DNA of 64,000 bases from Lagopus muta (taxonomy: Eukaryota > Chordata > Aves > Galliformes > Phasianidae). The notes below the pieces were generated by a model that was not told the origin of the DNA, did not search any database, and worked only from the letters and a program-made list of their open reading frames with translations. The stretch spans positions 18,744,077 to 18,808,076 of the forward strand of contig NC_064438.1 in NCBI RefSeq assembly GCF_023343835.1, given 5' to 3'. Shown in pieces: positions 1 to 14,835 of the stretch. Within the stretch, counting starts at the first letter, position 1, and every line of letters begins with the position of its first letter. A program made the translations under genes and the position numbers.

Positions 1-3000
1 TCAAGATTCTCTTACATACTTTAAAAAGTTCCTCCCCTGTGGCCTAGAGCTAGGTAGGAAGAAAGGGAGCTATGATCATTTTTACTTTAACTATTGTGTG
101 GAAAGTATACTGAATTGTTAATGCAGCACATATAGCCTATAGTTTCATGATTTTTGCATTGTCTGTGTAACATTTATTACAAGTGTGCTTTTCACTTCAC
201 TTTGGAGAGGTGCAGTTGAACCTCTCAGCCTAGTTCTAAACCAATTCCCATTTCAACTGCTTATCTTAAGAAAATGTTCTGCTTCATTCTGCAGCTTTGG
301 TACACTTAGAATTTCTTCCTTGCCCAATAAATTATAAGCTTAAATACCTGTGAAGACTGTGTGGATACTCATAGTTGCTGTGTCACGTCCCAGCAGCCAT
401 TGGCAGCATACTTTGAAATTCTCTGTGTCAACACACAGTATCACTGTTTCCTGTTCTTTATGGAAAATATATAGCCAGGATCTCCTGGCTAATCATGAAA
501 CTTGCATCCTCTGCTGAAACTCTTTTTAGTCTTCTGAAATATAATGCCTATTGCTCAAATTCTAAATTTCAGCCACATGATGATTGTAGTGCTTTGCCAA
601 TTTTGGAGGCAATTCACAAAATAATTGATCTCACAGGACTTTATTTGTTGTAACAAATTGCATTTTCCTGTTGATGAATACAGAAATTACAGCACAGCTT
701 TTTCAGGCAGATTAGGAATCCTTCCTCTGTCCATTCCTATTTTGAGACTTACCTTGTTTTCGTAGTCTTCAAAGCAGGTGATGTCTTACTTAAGCTTATG
801 AGAAGTGCTAATGATTCTGAGGGACTCCCAACCTGGTGCAGAAGCCATGTTTTGGAATGTGCCAAATTATCCTAAGCAGTGCTCAAAGACACCTCCTTGG
901 CTGCTTTCCCTGTGTATTTTTATGCTGATATGCTTCAACTGCTCTTACAGCTGCAGAGGAATCCATCAGAGGGCATAGGTGCTCTTATTGAAATAAGCAG
1001 TACTCATAAAGGAAAAGAAATGTGATTGTCTCCTTTTTGTAAGATTTTTGTTAATAGCCACAAGGGAGCTGATTTCATTGACTGTAAGCTAATGGACAGG
1101 CTTGTAGTTTTACCACCACTGTACTACTGCTATGTTAATAGTCCTCTTATAACAGGAGAGAGCTTTTCCCAACTGCCTGTTACTGTGACAGCTGCATTTA
1201 TCAGTACCTGGTGACACACTTGGTTGTGTTTGAGGGAAGAATGATGCATTTAAAGGTCAATACTGTTTACCTGGAAGTCATTAATTTCAGTTTTAACAGA
1301 CTCTGCTTTGATTTACAAAACTAGATCGAAACTCTCAGGAGTGTCTTAAATTGTACTTACATGACTGAAATCTCAAGTGAGTTCTAGAGCCTAGAGAGAG
1401 AGGTGATTTTGCCAAAGAATGCTCTCTGGCCGTTGCAGGAAGACATTGGCAGATAATTGCTATTGCATAGGGTAGAACAGATGAATGAAGATCAATCTTC
1501 TTTCTCAGATGATTTTAGTCAGTTTTCTCTATGTAGCGTAGTACCTCTATTTTGTTGATTATCAAGGAATACTTGGATTTTTTTAAAGCTGTAAAGCATA
1601 AGCAGATGGTCTCTGCCCATGTAATTATCTTTAGTAAATTTTTAGGGAAATACTTCTTCAAAATTCTTATTTCATAACACATTTATGAATTTGACTTTTA
1701 CTCTTGCTTCCTTTTAAAGCGTGTAAAGTGTGTATGCATTATGTGTACTGAGATGGATTAGCAGAGAGGACCAATACTGCTTAGCAAGTGTTTGAAAAAC
1801 TTTTGGACTCAGGCTGTGGGATGAACGTGGGGACAGGCTCATGAATTCTACTGCCAAGTCTTCAACATTTCTACTGTATACATTTTGAGATACTGTATGT
1901 ATTACACTATAAGTGTGTGAATGTCTGTGTATTGGTACGTTGGGCAGGCCTATGGGAAACCTGCCCTGATTATGTTTAAGAAAATAATTGCAACGTTGCA
2001 TACATTGCTCAAACAAAAATAATGAGCAAGTTGATAGTGAGAATCAGGTACTCTTGGTGGAGAGATAGCCTAAAGAATCTATGAAGCAATATGCATGGAA
2101 GAAGGTGACTTTCCTTTGTACGTATCTCCTCACAGTGTTTTGGACTGATATAAACTTGGCAGGGAGGGAGCAGGAGAGCCTTTTATCTTTGTGTGAACTT
2201 AGTGTCTAGTGCTCTTGGAGGTGGATTAAATACTTGATTTTGTTAGAATTGTATACCAAAAGACAACTAACTGAGCCGGAATTGTAACTGTTACAGAGGA
2301 CTGCATTAAGTTTGTTGATAAGGCTATGAATCCAGAAAGGATAGGCTAGAGTTTTTAGGACACTGGGACTGATTTGGGCATAGCTTTAGTTATTGTTTTC
2401 TCTGTGCTTTTCAAAACCTGCATCCTACTTAGTTTTTAGGCTGTTTAATACAGTGATTGTCTGCTTGTGGATGTATTCTATATATGATTATAAACTTACT
2501 TGTAATTTCATAATTGAGTAGACAGACATTAGTACTTCATGTAATACCAGCTTTAAAAAATTCCTGAATTGCCAGAATAATGGATAATACTTAATCTAGT
2601 GATGTAAATTTTGCCTGTCTAATGACAGAAAGGAAGAGTGATTAGGGCAGGAAAACTGACTTAACTTGGAACTTAGTATCCAGAGTTCTTGTGAAACTTG
2701 CATACCTAGACAATATATTTTTTAATTTGTTGTTGTTCATTTTTCAGGTTAACTAAACATGGGAAATTTTAACTCTTCCTTGTTAAGCGACAAGCAGAAA
2801 AAGTCTTAATGAGTGGAAATTACCCTACCAACCACAAGCTCTAATTATAAACTCTGGCATATGTTTTTCTGACTGGAGGTTTTTAAGGTTTTTTCTGAAG
2901 TTTTTGTGATACTGAAAAGAAATGTTTGCATGTGTTCATATTGTTCTTTTTGTTAGCTCAAATACCTGGCTGAGTCTTGTATGTGAACAGCAGATTAAGC

Positions 3001-6000
3001 AATTATAGATTGTAATTGTAAATAGTGTTTCTTTAAGGTATGCAACTGCTAGATGTTTTCTAGGGTAGATTCCCCATCTCTCCCACAATAAGAAATGTGA
3101 AGAAGGCTTCTTTTCTAGGCTTTCAACAAGGTGAGAACATCTAATTTTTTGTAACCAAAGACATTTTTAAGTAGGTGAACATTTTCACAGATCTGTGGAG
3201 TTATATCTGTGGTTAAAAATGCATTTTCTAGAATTGCTATGGAGATTTTAAAGATGTTAATTTGCATTACATTAAAATAGAACTTTATTTTTATTTACTT
3301 AAGGTTTCCAAATATTCTTTCTTCAAGAATTATTTTCCTGCTTATATATGAATGGAATCCAATGTCATAAAATGAAAATGCTGTTAGAACTGTCCACAGA
3401 AGTGCCACAAGACTGAAAAGATTAGGATAGTTGTTCTAATGTCATCTTAAAAAAAGCTCCAATCTGCTTCCAGTGATGCTGAAATGTTAATGAGGGAAGG
3501 ACATGCTGCTTTGTGTTCATGTGTTTCTCTTCTCCTGGCATTGTCTCATCTTTTTCAAGCTATAGTTCTATGAGAAGGCAAAGAAAACAACTCATATAAC
3601 AGAAGTTGGAAGTACCTGGTTGAGCTACTGGGGGGTATTAACGAAGACTCCAGAGATTAGAGGTGAGAAATATTACAGAATGTTAGATTTCCATTTTTCC
3701 TTGTGATTTCAACAGTTTAAGATCAGTTGCCCCACTGACATAAATATGAAGCCAGGAACTTTTTCTGACTGCGATAAGGTCCATTTGCTCTTGTTTGTTA
3801 GAGAGAAGTCTCAACATCTGAAACAGTTTGTGACTTATGCTTACACCAACATCAGCCAACCAATAAAACCCCATAAAACACCACAGCTCTATTGCCTCAT
3901 TCTCGTAAGCCTTGGTTGCCAGCCTTTCTCAGCTTTTAGCTCATCTTTCCTCTTTTCCATCTTCCCATTGGCTTTGAATTATCCCTGCTAGTGATGCTTC
4001 TTCATGACCTGTCTTCTGAGCCATTGTCAAGACAGGGTGATAGATTTACATTTATATTTGTGAATACTGCCTAACTCAGAACTAATTCCTTGAATGTATT
4101 ATTTTGAGCTAACTAGTGTAAGTCTTTGAGGAAAGAGGGAATATTATAATTAAGATACACTTCTACATGCTCATTTGGAAATTGCAACTACTCATTGTAA
4201 TCCATCAGGATTTGCCACTCTTTCAAAGAATTCCTTTGTCCACCTAAAAACTGTTCTTCATTTCTTCAACATTTGATGAGGCAGGCCTCATTAATTTAGG
4301 TCACACTCTGTGTTTTAGAGTTCAGAGTAGGGTTCCCATTGCCATTTCACTGTTAGAAGCTGTTTATGGAGGGATATATAAAATACAGCATTGCTGAAGC
4401 TAGTGTTTTATAATTTGCTTTGAAGTTTTACTTATTTTTCTCCCTCAAGTTACATGTTGTACTACAATGGCTTTTAAGAAGGGGTTAAAAAAAAATGAAG
4501 CAAGGGAAAACAATAGGGGACAATAGCTGCCCTTTTGGAGAAGAGGCTAGAGGGTAGCCAAAGTGACTAAAATAACAGAGGCTTGCATGCAAATGACTGA
4601 CTCTCATCAGTGAGTAAGCATGGAGAGAAACTGCTCTTCATTTTTGGCTTGCTGTTTCTTGTTTCCCTAGAGAAACAGCATGAATGATTACTTTTAATGA
4701 GTGTTTGTTTTTGTTTTTTGAAAGGACCTTTTGTGCTCTCACTGCAGTTTATGCTATAAAGAGAATCATTTTTTCCATAAGCTTGGAGACTTGTCTCTAA
4801 CAGCACCACCAGCTGTGCATGTCCCAGAGATAAAGGTACATATGGTATACACAGCCCTTAGAACTGCCACGTTCCTGGCACAGACTTGCTTCATGCACAG
4901 GTCAGGAGTCAGCTTGCAAAGCACTCTCTTGTAAAGAGAAGCAAAGGATATAGTTGCTTCTTCTGTGCATGTGTATTTCTATCTTTTAAATCAAAGAACC
5001 TTCAACCTAGACAAAAAAAAAATTCTTCTTCCCATTGTAAGGATATGAATTTACAGAGCATACGTGACTTTCCAAAGCAACCTAAGAGTAATTTGGTAGG
5101 AATCTCCTAAATTGTTTGCATGTACAAAATGAAACAAGGCTGTTCAGAAGAGGAACATTTCCTTAATGGATAGTAGGCTAAACACTAAAGCAGGAAAAAT
5201 GTGGGGGAGAAAACGAGATGCTGGTACATGTTGGTGCTGATTACAACACAATAGGTTTGTCATCTTAAAACAAGAGCATGACATCATCAAACCAATGCCT
5301 TTGATCTCAAACACTGAGGAGAATTAACTGCTATAAAAAGCTATATGGTAGATTTTTCCCAGCACTGTTCCAGCCGATTATTTGGAATAAGAATTAATAG
5401 TTAGTTAATATGATTGTAATTCATACAAGCAGTCAAGTAATTAAGTCTGTAATTAGGCATGTCTTTGAGACCAGATGAGCATTTTCTAAGGAAGAAAGAT
5501 TGGCTTGAGAGGGAATATATATTCCAGCAGGTGAGACCACAGTCCATGCTGAAGAGGGGCATGCTGTTTCCCAGCAGAGGAACGTATGCCAGAGATTAGA
5601 GATGCATGTTGAAAATGGAGCTGCAGGCCAAGCAGGCAGCATGGTAGGAAACAGAGCAAGTCTGGTGAGTGGAGGGAAGAGGGATTTGTCTGGTGACTTG
5701 CAGACAGTGAGTTCTAGGACTGTCTGCCTGTGTCAGTAACTGTCCACTGATCTCCAGAACAGAGAACTTACTTCCTGTGCCTCTTCTACATCCTGGCTTT
5801 TCATCCACATTAAGGTTATAATGTGTATGAGCCCCTTCACTCCAGCCTTTACAGGCATTTAGCACAATACATTTTTGAGATTTCTTATGTCAACTATAAC
5901 AGCATCTGTGACCAGCAGGATAGAGAGGGTTTTGTTCAGTGGCTTCTCTCCTAATTCTAGTATCCAACAATGATCATTTGTGCCTGGGATGCCAGCAAGG

Positions 6001-9000
6001 TGCTGCTTCAGTTTGTTTTGATGGAAAACAATGACCCATTGGCTACAATTACTTAATAAAAAATAAAACCATTTACGTTCCAAAGGAAATAGCTCTGATT
6101 CTGCACCCCTTCTCTCTCCCATTAATCGGTATTACTGTGCGAGTGTTGTAGCCCTCTGTTGTCACATTAAAGATCATTATGGGAGGTTACTTTGTGGCTA
6201 AAGGAAAAGCAATCTATTAAGTACATATGCCCGATCTAGACTGAATTTTGCAGCTTTTTGCTTTTTTTCTTCTTTTTTTTTTTTTTTGGAGGCTGATATG
6301 CTTCAGCTCTTTTGGTGCCTTGTGTATAATGCATTAGGCATAAGTGTTGTACTAGGGAATAGGTAACCTCCTCCAGGAATCAGTGGATGATTTTGTGAGA
6401 TGTTTTGTCTTCTGAACACTGCTGTGAACATGTGGTATTCATTGCAGGCATTGTGGGACTGCTTCTGCAGGGAAATGAATAGGAAAATGTTTCCGAGGCA
6501 TTTTAATTAAAGTCCCAGAAAGAACAAGTCACAGCTTTATGCCTCAGAGATATTGAAGAGCCACAAACAGTTACCTTTGCCTGTATCTTTTGGGTGAAAG
6601 GCTTTAGAAATGTGTGAACAATAGAGGCTTATGAAATCTTTGTACATATGTGACATGGTGAAGGATAAAGATGTTTCTTTAGTTTTATGTGTTTTAAAGG
6701 AGTTCATCGTTTTCCCTCTGCTCCCCTCTGAGCAGTCAGCAATGTTGGACATCAGCCCACTGCAAGTGAAGGGCAAATCTGTAAAGGCAGATGTAATTAT
6801 TTCTGATATACTCTGATATATATATATATATATTGTGCATGGACTAAATAGCAAGCCTTTTCCCAAGTGAGCATTTCCTACACTCCTTTTAACAACTTGT
6901 AATTAACAAAGTCATGGGTTAGCTTTGTAGATCCCTTGCCATTTCAACAGCAACTGAACCTTGATGAGTTTCTGCTTACATTATCACATGTCGATGCCCA
7001 TTTTATCAGCCCATCTAACCTTTAACAGAAGAGCAGAAAGGACACATAACCGGTGGTCTTGATCAAAAGTTGCTTAATACTGTGCAGCTTGCTGTGCACT
7101 TACACACTGTTTCAAGATGAATACACTTCAGCAAATCAGTGCTTTTTCATTCTCCAGTGACTTTATTCAGTTCTGATGTTTCAGAGTAAAATCTGTTATT
7201 CAGATGTCAATCCTCTCTATGGCAGATTATTTTATAAAGTTTGTCTTTTTGATTAGAGAAAAAAATCAGGATCTTAAATAGAAGACAGTCTTCCAGGATT
7301 ATTATTAGCAGGGTGGGTACTTGAGAAAAAAAGATCTTACCCGTAATAGCTAAGTGCATGATATTGTACGTCATCCCTAAAGTAATATGATTAAACTCCA
7401 GTGAGGTATCAGTTGTTCTTTTTGGAGTTTGGAAACAGTTGTAACTTTCCAGGCAACATTTCCACTGTGTATTGTTTAGCATGAATCTGCCAGAATTTTG
7501 AGCAGGCTTACCCTCACATTCTAATATTAAAATATTCTGTAGCACCTACTTCACCAAGAAATGCATTAAGGGTGTGGAAATGTTTCAGCTTGTCTGCTCT
7601 AGGGACAGAAGGCCAAATGATGTAGGAGGAAGAGAATTGCTGATACCAAAGACTAACTAAAAATATATATATATATCCAGATATCAACTTACTGTGTGAC
7701 TTTGTAACAGCCATAGTGATGCAGAAAATGATGGTTGAAAAATAATAACTATTTGCTGCTAAGTCAGATGCATCCATTGCTCATATGTGCTGAAGTAGCA
7801 GTACTAGAAGAAGGCAACAAGGATCAAAGCCTGGAGTAAAACTGTCCTTGAATCTGGAAGAAACTTCTTATTTTGATCTGAGTTTTCAACAAGCTTTTTT
7901 TTTTTTCTTCCCTTTCCACTACTTATAAGGATAAATTATTCACCATTCTCAAACTTTAAGATTGGGTGGATTTCCATCATTGACATTTAGATCCACTACC
8001 CAATCACAATCGTAAATATTATCCTCAAAGCAGCACTGTCATTACTATGGCAATAAAAAACCTAAAGGAAAGGCAGCGAAGTATTAGACAGAGTTAGCAT
8101 ACTCTTTATTCTTGAGGAAAAAATCAAGTGGATTTAATAAGTAACAGCCTTATCTCTGGTTATAGTGTTACTGTACCTCACTGAATCATTAATTGCATGG
8201 ATTATTATTGTGTTGTTTGCTGTTGTTTTTTAAGGAAAGTGTATACCTTATCTCTGCAGTGTGGCATCTCTGTGATATGCCAGTATATTTGGCAACATGC
8301 AAGCAGTTTCTGACTCCTGAGAGCATGAGTCCAATGCAAATTGTAAACACCAGCCCCATCTCTATAATTCTCATAGACTACAGATAAAACAGAAGTGCAG
8401 TTTGCTGTGCCTGCTGGGTAAATGCAGGGCAGTGAACCACAACATGTTTGCTGTCTGCTCCAACTGGGAAGAGGTAAGAATGACAAATTATGTGCTTTGT
8501 ATCCCGAGTCTCTGAGTGGCTATCCAATCTCTTACAGTCTCTAAACAAGCAGTAAATGTGATTTCTCAACAAATTAACAACTGTTTGATCTAATGAAAAA
8601 GATCTTAAACGAAAGCATTCATTGTAAAGGTTAAAATTATGCTTGGTGTAGGTTAGTGACTTCAGAAAATTCAGTTGACTCTCTTTCACAAAATATCTTG
8701 CAACTGAATTTCCAAGACTGTATTCTTATTGAATCTCTTGACATTTGGAATGGCATGCTTTGACTGTCCAGTTCCTGATTTTCCTGTGGAACACAAATGA
8801 TACAGCAGTCTGTCTGAAATCACTTGAAGTCATTCTTGAGGAAAAAACCTGGTGTTGTAATCAGATCTTTTTTTTTTTTCTAACCAGAAGAAAAGGAAGT
8901 ACTCAGAATGAAATTACTACCAACGTAGGCTTTAGAGTCTCAGATTCTGAGTGTTCTTGAAGTCATAAAGGAACAGAAAAAAAATTAAAGTGAATCAGAA

Positions 9001-11601
9001 ATCATAATGTTATATGTATTTTAAAGGTTATACAAATCAGATTTAAGCTGCCTCAAATGTTAGTGTTAACTTAGCTGGAAAGGCATAGGTGGTTAATGTC
9101 AATACAATACTGAAATTATAAATGAACACTTGGAAAATGCATTGTTTCAAAAAAAAGAAAAAAAGTATTGGATTTTTTCCAAACACTATTTAGTGCTAAC
9201 TGAATCTCCAGTGTGTGCCTTCTCTATGTGCAGAGAATGATTTTAGCATCTTCGTTGTGAAACAGCCACAGGAATGTGCAATATTCTCCCTCCTTCCTTT
9301 TGTCTTGTCTTAAAGTTCTGCAGCCATGTTGTGTGTCCCATGTTTATACCATCTTCCACAGCTATGAACATATTCAGCTGCTTGTACTTGACATCTCCCC
9401 ACTCTCAGTGCTGTGCACTGGGCTAATGTATGCATGCCATTCTGCATCACTGAAGACTGTATATGAATAAAGACTCAGCTGACATTGCTGGAGGAGATAA
9501 TGAGCATCAGAGCTCTCTGAGGGTACTAATAGGCCTTCAGAGCCCCTAACCAGCCTCACTTGGAATACATATACGCAATATGTCTCTGCATATATCCCTG
9601 CCCGTGGGCCTGGCTCTCACATAAATTCAGGGATGAGGAGGCTTCACTACTGACCTGGATTACAATGCCCCTGTTTCTAGCTTTGTCTCAGCTCCTGCTT
9701 CTTTTGTTTTGCGTGGAAAGTTAATAGACCAGCAATTAGCTGGAAATCAGGACTTGATTACTTTGTCATGGTACAACTAGTGAAATGCTGAAGGGTAAAA
9801 TTGTCCTAATAAATCAGGTTCCTATCACTGACTAATGGGATCTCAACGCCTAAAAATGTATCCTGCAAGAGCTTAAGTATTATTGTGTCAGTAGAATATA
9901 AATTCCTAAGTACCTAAGTCACTGCAAGAGAACCCACTTGTACTCCTCCTCATTTGGGTAGTAGTGATTTTTTTTTCATGTGAATTCATATGGAGCGCTA
10001 GCATTAAGGAATGATCTAGAAGCTTTAGTTCCTATGTTTCTTTTGCCTGATGTCTGTACCAAAGTGATTAAATTTGCCTGGCATGGTTTGCCCTTGAATG
10101 AACCAAGCTTTGTATAGGAAATAGGTAGATTTTTTGAAAGCTCTCTCTGCTTTCTTCCTTTTAAAGTCCAGTTTGGGAGCATTTAAAGACATTAAAATAA
10201 ACACAACTGGATCCGCTTACCCACTTTTTCACATAACAAATGAGTTTTTATTTTAACCTTAATTGAATGCTGTATATTTTTATACGAGAACCAGTTGTAT
10301 TGTACCTCAGCATTATACCTCTGCTATAAAACCCACAGGCTAGTAAAATCAGATGCTGTTACTTTCTGTCTTGCAAATTTTTTATCAGGTTCAACAACCT
10401 CATTGGATGAATATTCACAGGAATGGCCTAAGCAAGAAACATGTTGAATTGCCAAGTGTCTAGTTTAAAAATGTCTAGTTTAAAAAACAAAAAAACAAAA
10501 AAAAGAAACACCATCAAAATCTGTTGTAAGGGGTCACAGTAGATCATTTTTTTCCTTGGACAGCTATTCCTTCTTCAAGAACAATCATAGTCAGATGTTT
10601 GACTTGGAGGAGATTTAAAATTAGTGTTTGGGTACAAAAGACACAAGCGTGAGATGTGTATGATGCAACAGGATCTTCCTCAAGTTGTACTGCTAACTGC
10701 TGAGTATCAGGTTTTAATGTCACACTTGCAAGCTGTTTTAGAGACTTAGCAATGAGTACAGCAGTGTGCAATCAGTAACTCTCACTCGCTAGCCTACTGG
10801 ATGATGAATACCCTGGAAATCTTTAGTGATTAAGGAAAAAGAACCCCTTCAGTGCAAAATGAAAATATATGTCTTGACATTATTAGGGCAGCCTCTGGAA
10901 ACCTAACTTTGCAAAGACCCGTGGCCTTGTCTTAGTCTTCTGATCTCTCTTTTTTTAATTTCCTCTTTGTCTTAGTGTAACTCATTTCTCTCTTTCCTCC
11001 AGCTTTATCCTTGGCACTCACACTCCCAACTAGTTTTCACATAATTCTGTTTTGCTTGCCACTCAATTTTCCTTTTTTTTTTTTTTTTCTGTTCTCATTT
11101 CTAAGTCTCTATTTCCACTCTTATTTTAGGTCTCAGCTATATTATTAGCCCAGTGCTGCCTATTCAGATTTGCATGAAAGACAAAAGGATTTGAATGGAA
11201 GTGAGTGGTCTTTCACTCATGGCAACAGTAAGTATAGTTACTTGGCACTTAGGCCATTTTAATAATGGTATTTTTTTCCATGGAGTATTAGGGCTTTCAT
11301 GCTGGAGTGTTAATTCTAAATCTTCTCCAAGTCAAACATCGGGCCAAGATTGCAACTACTCTGTCCTGCCTGGGAAGAGAGGCAAAGTTCCCTCCCTCTG
11401 CACAGTGCAATTACTAGCATGAGTAGCTTAAGGCTGTGTGATATACTACAGTGGCTGGCTTTTAAGGCTGCTCTGGAAAGTTAGCCAAGATTGTCACACT
11501 GGAACAGTAGAATAAGCAGTGAATTGGGAAGGGGCTGTGCAGTGACTTGTGCTCTGGGAAGTGCTCTAGGCAGATTGTCTCCCACCTCTCCAGAAAGGAC
11601 T
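1..11601. other. non-coding AT-rich DNA, no gene seen
   Basis: No open frame here exceeds about 112 codons, and none shows a recognisable domain or a paired acceptor and donor around it. Most are short chance frames in AT-rich sequence. Visible low-complexity sites are a T tract at 6273-6287, a TA run at 6816-6833, a TA run at 7662-7676, and a perfect 15-bp tandem duplication at 10457-10486 (unit tgtctagtttaaaaa) followed by an A-rich C-interrupted tract to about 10508. No CR1 or other interspersed repeat was recognised before 11602. The stretch is best read as intergenic or intronic. Confidence 0.6.
6816..6833. repeat. (TA)n simple repeat
   Basis: An uninterrupted TA dinucleotide run, directly preceded by a short duplication of 'ctgatata'. 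It is a candidate length-polymorphic microsatellite. Confidence 0.85.
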
Positions 11602-11735
11602 ATAGAATCATAGAATGGTTTGAGTTGGAAGGGACCTTCAAAGGCCACCTGGTCCAACTCCCCTGCACTGAACAGGGACACCTACATTAGATCAGGTGCT
11701 CACGTGCTGCCTAATGTTGAATTTAAATTTTTGTT
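11602..11735 (-). mobile_element. CR1 LINE 3' fragment, antisense
   Basis: The + strand begins atagaatcatagaatggttt, continues with 'gagttggaagggacctt', and then shows 'ggtccaactcccctgcactgaacagggacacc'-type sequence (only key words are quoted). This is the well-known reverse complement of the avian CR1 3' end, so the element lies on the - strand with its 3' terminus at 11602. It is strongly 5'-truncated, as most CR1 copies are, and similarity fades near 11735. No coding part of the reverse transcriptase remains. The copy looks relatively well preserved compared with the others in this window. Confidence 0.92.
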
Positions 11736-14700
11736 CTTATGCATTCAATAATATGAAGTAAAATATCCAAAAAACAATCTCTGTCATCACCGGTCTTACT
11801 AGCTAGCAAGGTCAGAGGAGTTTTGCTAAAACAGTGCTTTCTAGAATGTTTTACATAGAAAGTGTGTAAGGACTTCTGTCTTATATGGCGTACAAAAGCA
11901 GTCTTATAAAAAGAAGGGAAGTCTTTTCAACTATTTTGCTTTTTTTTTTTTTTTAAAGCAGCAGCTGATCCATCACAAGTCTGGCTCATTTGTCACCCCT
12001 AGATACAGTTTCTAGCTACATTATTTCTTTTAATAATGCTGTCTGGGCTTTGTGGTTAACTTTTAAAAGGAAGCAGTCTGTTATCTACGTGGTCACTGAA
12101 TCACTGATGTTCAAGACGTTGGGAAATAGATTCTATCTCATCACTTGTGCTTGATGACTCAGTGGCAGCTGCCAATAGAAAAAGTACTGTTTCCCCATCA
12201 GGACATCCCCTTAGTGGAATGCTTGAAAGTGTGAGATGCTTCACAAGGAGCCATCAGAGTCTGAACTGACCTTCCTGCAGATCATTCAGTCTGCTCATCC
12301 TGGGGACTATGTTGCTTGAGTGGAGAGGCATAAAGAATGTTATTTATTGCAATATATAAGCAATTATAACATAGAGCTTATCCAAAATTTAGCATAATAT
12401 TGATTGAAATAATAGAAACAAGGCCATTGTGTCTAGGATGCTTACCTCTGCCATGAGAATTTTCTTAGGAAGAAAGTGAAATATTGACTGAACTATCAAA
12501 CTGCACAGTTTCTATCATGGTGTTCATCATTTTCTCAGTTTTAAGAAAATCGCTTTTGCAAAGTTATTAATGCTGAGAGAAGATTTATTTATTTACTTAG
12601 CTATATCTTGGCTAAAGAACAGATGAAAGTTGCTCACATCATTCTTGTCTTCCTTTCTAAGGATACTTTTTTTCCCCAGAAATGTGTTAGCAGTGATTTA
12701 ATATTTAGTACTGTGAAAAAATATTGGAAAAAATATTTTTAGTAGTATGAGCACTGTACAGTTCTTACTCTTTTTATAGCCAGGTTCACTTGTCAGGTGG
12801 ATATTTTCTCGATAAGTATGTCTGAGTTTTTATTTTTGTTTTTTCAACCTTGATGTTAGACACAGTTATCCTACATCATTTTCAGGTCCTTCCCTATCTG
12901 GTTAAACATGATGTGGGTCTGTTGTTATTACTATAAATTCTATCCAGTATCTTCTTTTATGACACTTATTGGGTCTGTTTCCAGAACTGCAAAGCTGTTG
13001 CTCCTTTCAGGTTCAAACAGCTCTTTTCCTAATTCTGGTCCACAAGAAAAAGTTGGCAGCCTTACATAGTGGTGTACAGCTCATTCATGGTCTAAGGAAA
13101 AGCCTGATGCAAAATCTGCCTCTGTTCTGTGACAGCTCTGCAGGCTGATCAGAAACTGTGGATGGTCCTCATCCACATGGGGCTAAACCAATATGTTGTC
13201 CGGGTTCTCCTGTGGCTCTCAGCCTTTGAGCATAAAACTAATTTATGTAATCTTTGCAGTGTTTTCAGAATGCAAAAGTGTTCAGGCACAGAGAATTTAA
13301 GTTCAGTGGGGCAGGAGCTCTTGTCTCTTATTTACAGTCAAACAGTTTAACCTGGAAGATAACGATTCACCTCTACATCCTGTTTTCAGTAGTGTTGTAT
13401 GATTGATGAGCTTACAGTAAAACAGGAATAAGACACATGAGAAATATAGTCAAAGTCATACACAGAGGTGGGGAGAGGGTGGGAATTTTCCAGTGATTAC
13501 ACCCTGGCCCATGAGACTTAATTATCCAAAACAGTCTGATAAGTAATGTAATTTGTTTGCATAGCTAACTCCCCTGATTAGTTCTGGGGAGGTACGTGGC
13601 TTTCTTTCCACTTTAGGGAGTTTCTCTAATAATTTTCTTTCAAAGGTGAATAACGTCATATTTCCCTCAATGCAGCTGGTCTGAGAATCAAATTCTGTAT
13701 TCAAGAAGTGAACTTTCAATCTCAAATGGCTTGATAGATGCTTCTGCCACAGGAGTTTCTTTCTCCTTTCCAGTGCATGTCTTCTGCGTGTTGCTTAGCT
13801 TGCTCTTCAGCTTAGGTCATAGTGTCCTTAAAGTACAGCTTTTTCAAAGTAAACCCATTCAGACGTAACTCATTCCATACTTTATCTGGGTAAATCTCTA
13901 GTTTGTAGGAGAGGACAGAAATATCACAACCCTTAATTTAAAGCAAGCAAACTCATTTCAGCATTATGTCCATTTTGTCTGGAAATTATTTGGATTGCGA
14001 TTTAATTTTTTCGTTGTTCTTTTTTATCGTTCCATCAAACTGTAGTGTTCATGGATAGTGGTGTAGGCTGTCAACTGTTCTGTATACAAGACTTTATCAC
14101 CAATTGACAACTGCCAAGTCTAAGTGTTGCTTAATGTGATCTCTCTTTTGTAAGACAGTTTTAAGGACTTTTTTGTTTTGTTCTCCCAGACATACGTTTC
14201 GAAGATCTCAATGGAAGAATTCTGTTTTTGAAAGTAAATGATTCAGTCTTGAATGACAGGAAACTTGGGTAGGAGGGGTAACTGAGTGATAGCATTTTGT
14301 TTTGCCAAAATCAAAGAATGAACATGAGTGGTTCCTCCTTATGTATGTATCACCTCTCCTTGCAGAAAGTAACTACTTTGAAATGCTGACTATTGCAACA
14401 CCCTATTTTAAAGATTTTGAGAGTCTGTGATTTCTAACAAGGCAATCCCATTCACTTTTCTTTCAGAAGGAAGAAACTAAGAGACTTTGGTGCATGCTTT
14501 TGATGGACCATCTCCCATATATCTGGTACCAGTGCCAGTATTTATGCTTATAATTAATTCCCTGGGATTTCTGAGTCATTTAGACTGTCAGTTACTGAAA
14601 ATCCTGGATGTTAATGATGGAATTCTCCAATGAAAAAGGGAACCTGTGGATAGTAAGCATCTTGCAGTGCATGGAGAGTTGGACTAGAAGCCAAACTGGT

Positions 14701-14812
14701 CATTCAAGGCAGACTGATGGAGGCCAGTAGAACAGCAATTCTGAAATCTGACCTTTATCTTTGCGTTAGAATTCTACTTTAGTCATGACTTGAGGGATAA
14801 TAAAACTGGAGG

Positions 14813-14835
14813 TTTTTTTTTTTTTTTTTTTTTTT
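14813..14835. repeat. T homopolymer tract (about 23 nt)
   Basis: An uninterrupted T run without an adjoining recognisable retroelement. It could be the reverse complement of an old poly-A tail or simple slippage expansion. Confidence 0.85.

Noticed and set aside
14675-14700. 'gagttggactagaagcc' resembling CR1 'ggttggactagatgacc'
   Set aside because: Too short and without the neighbouring CR1 blocks.
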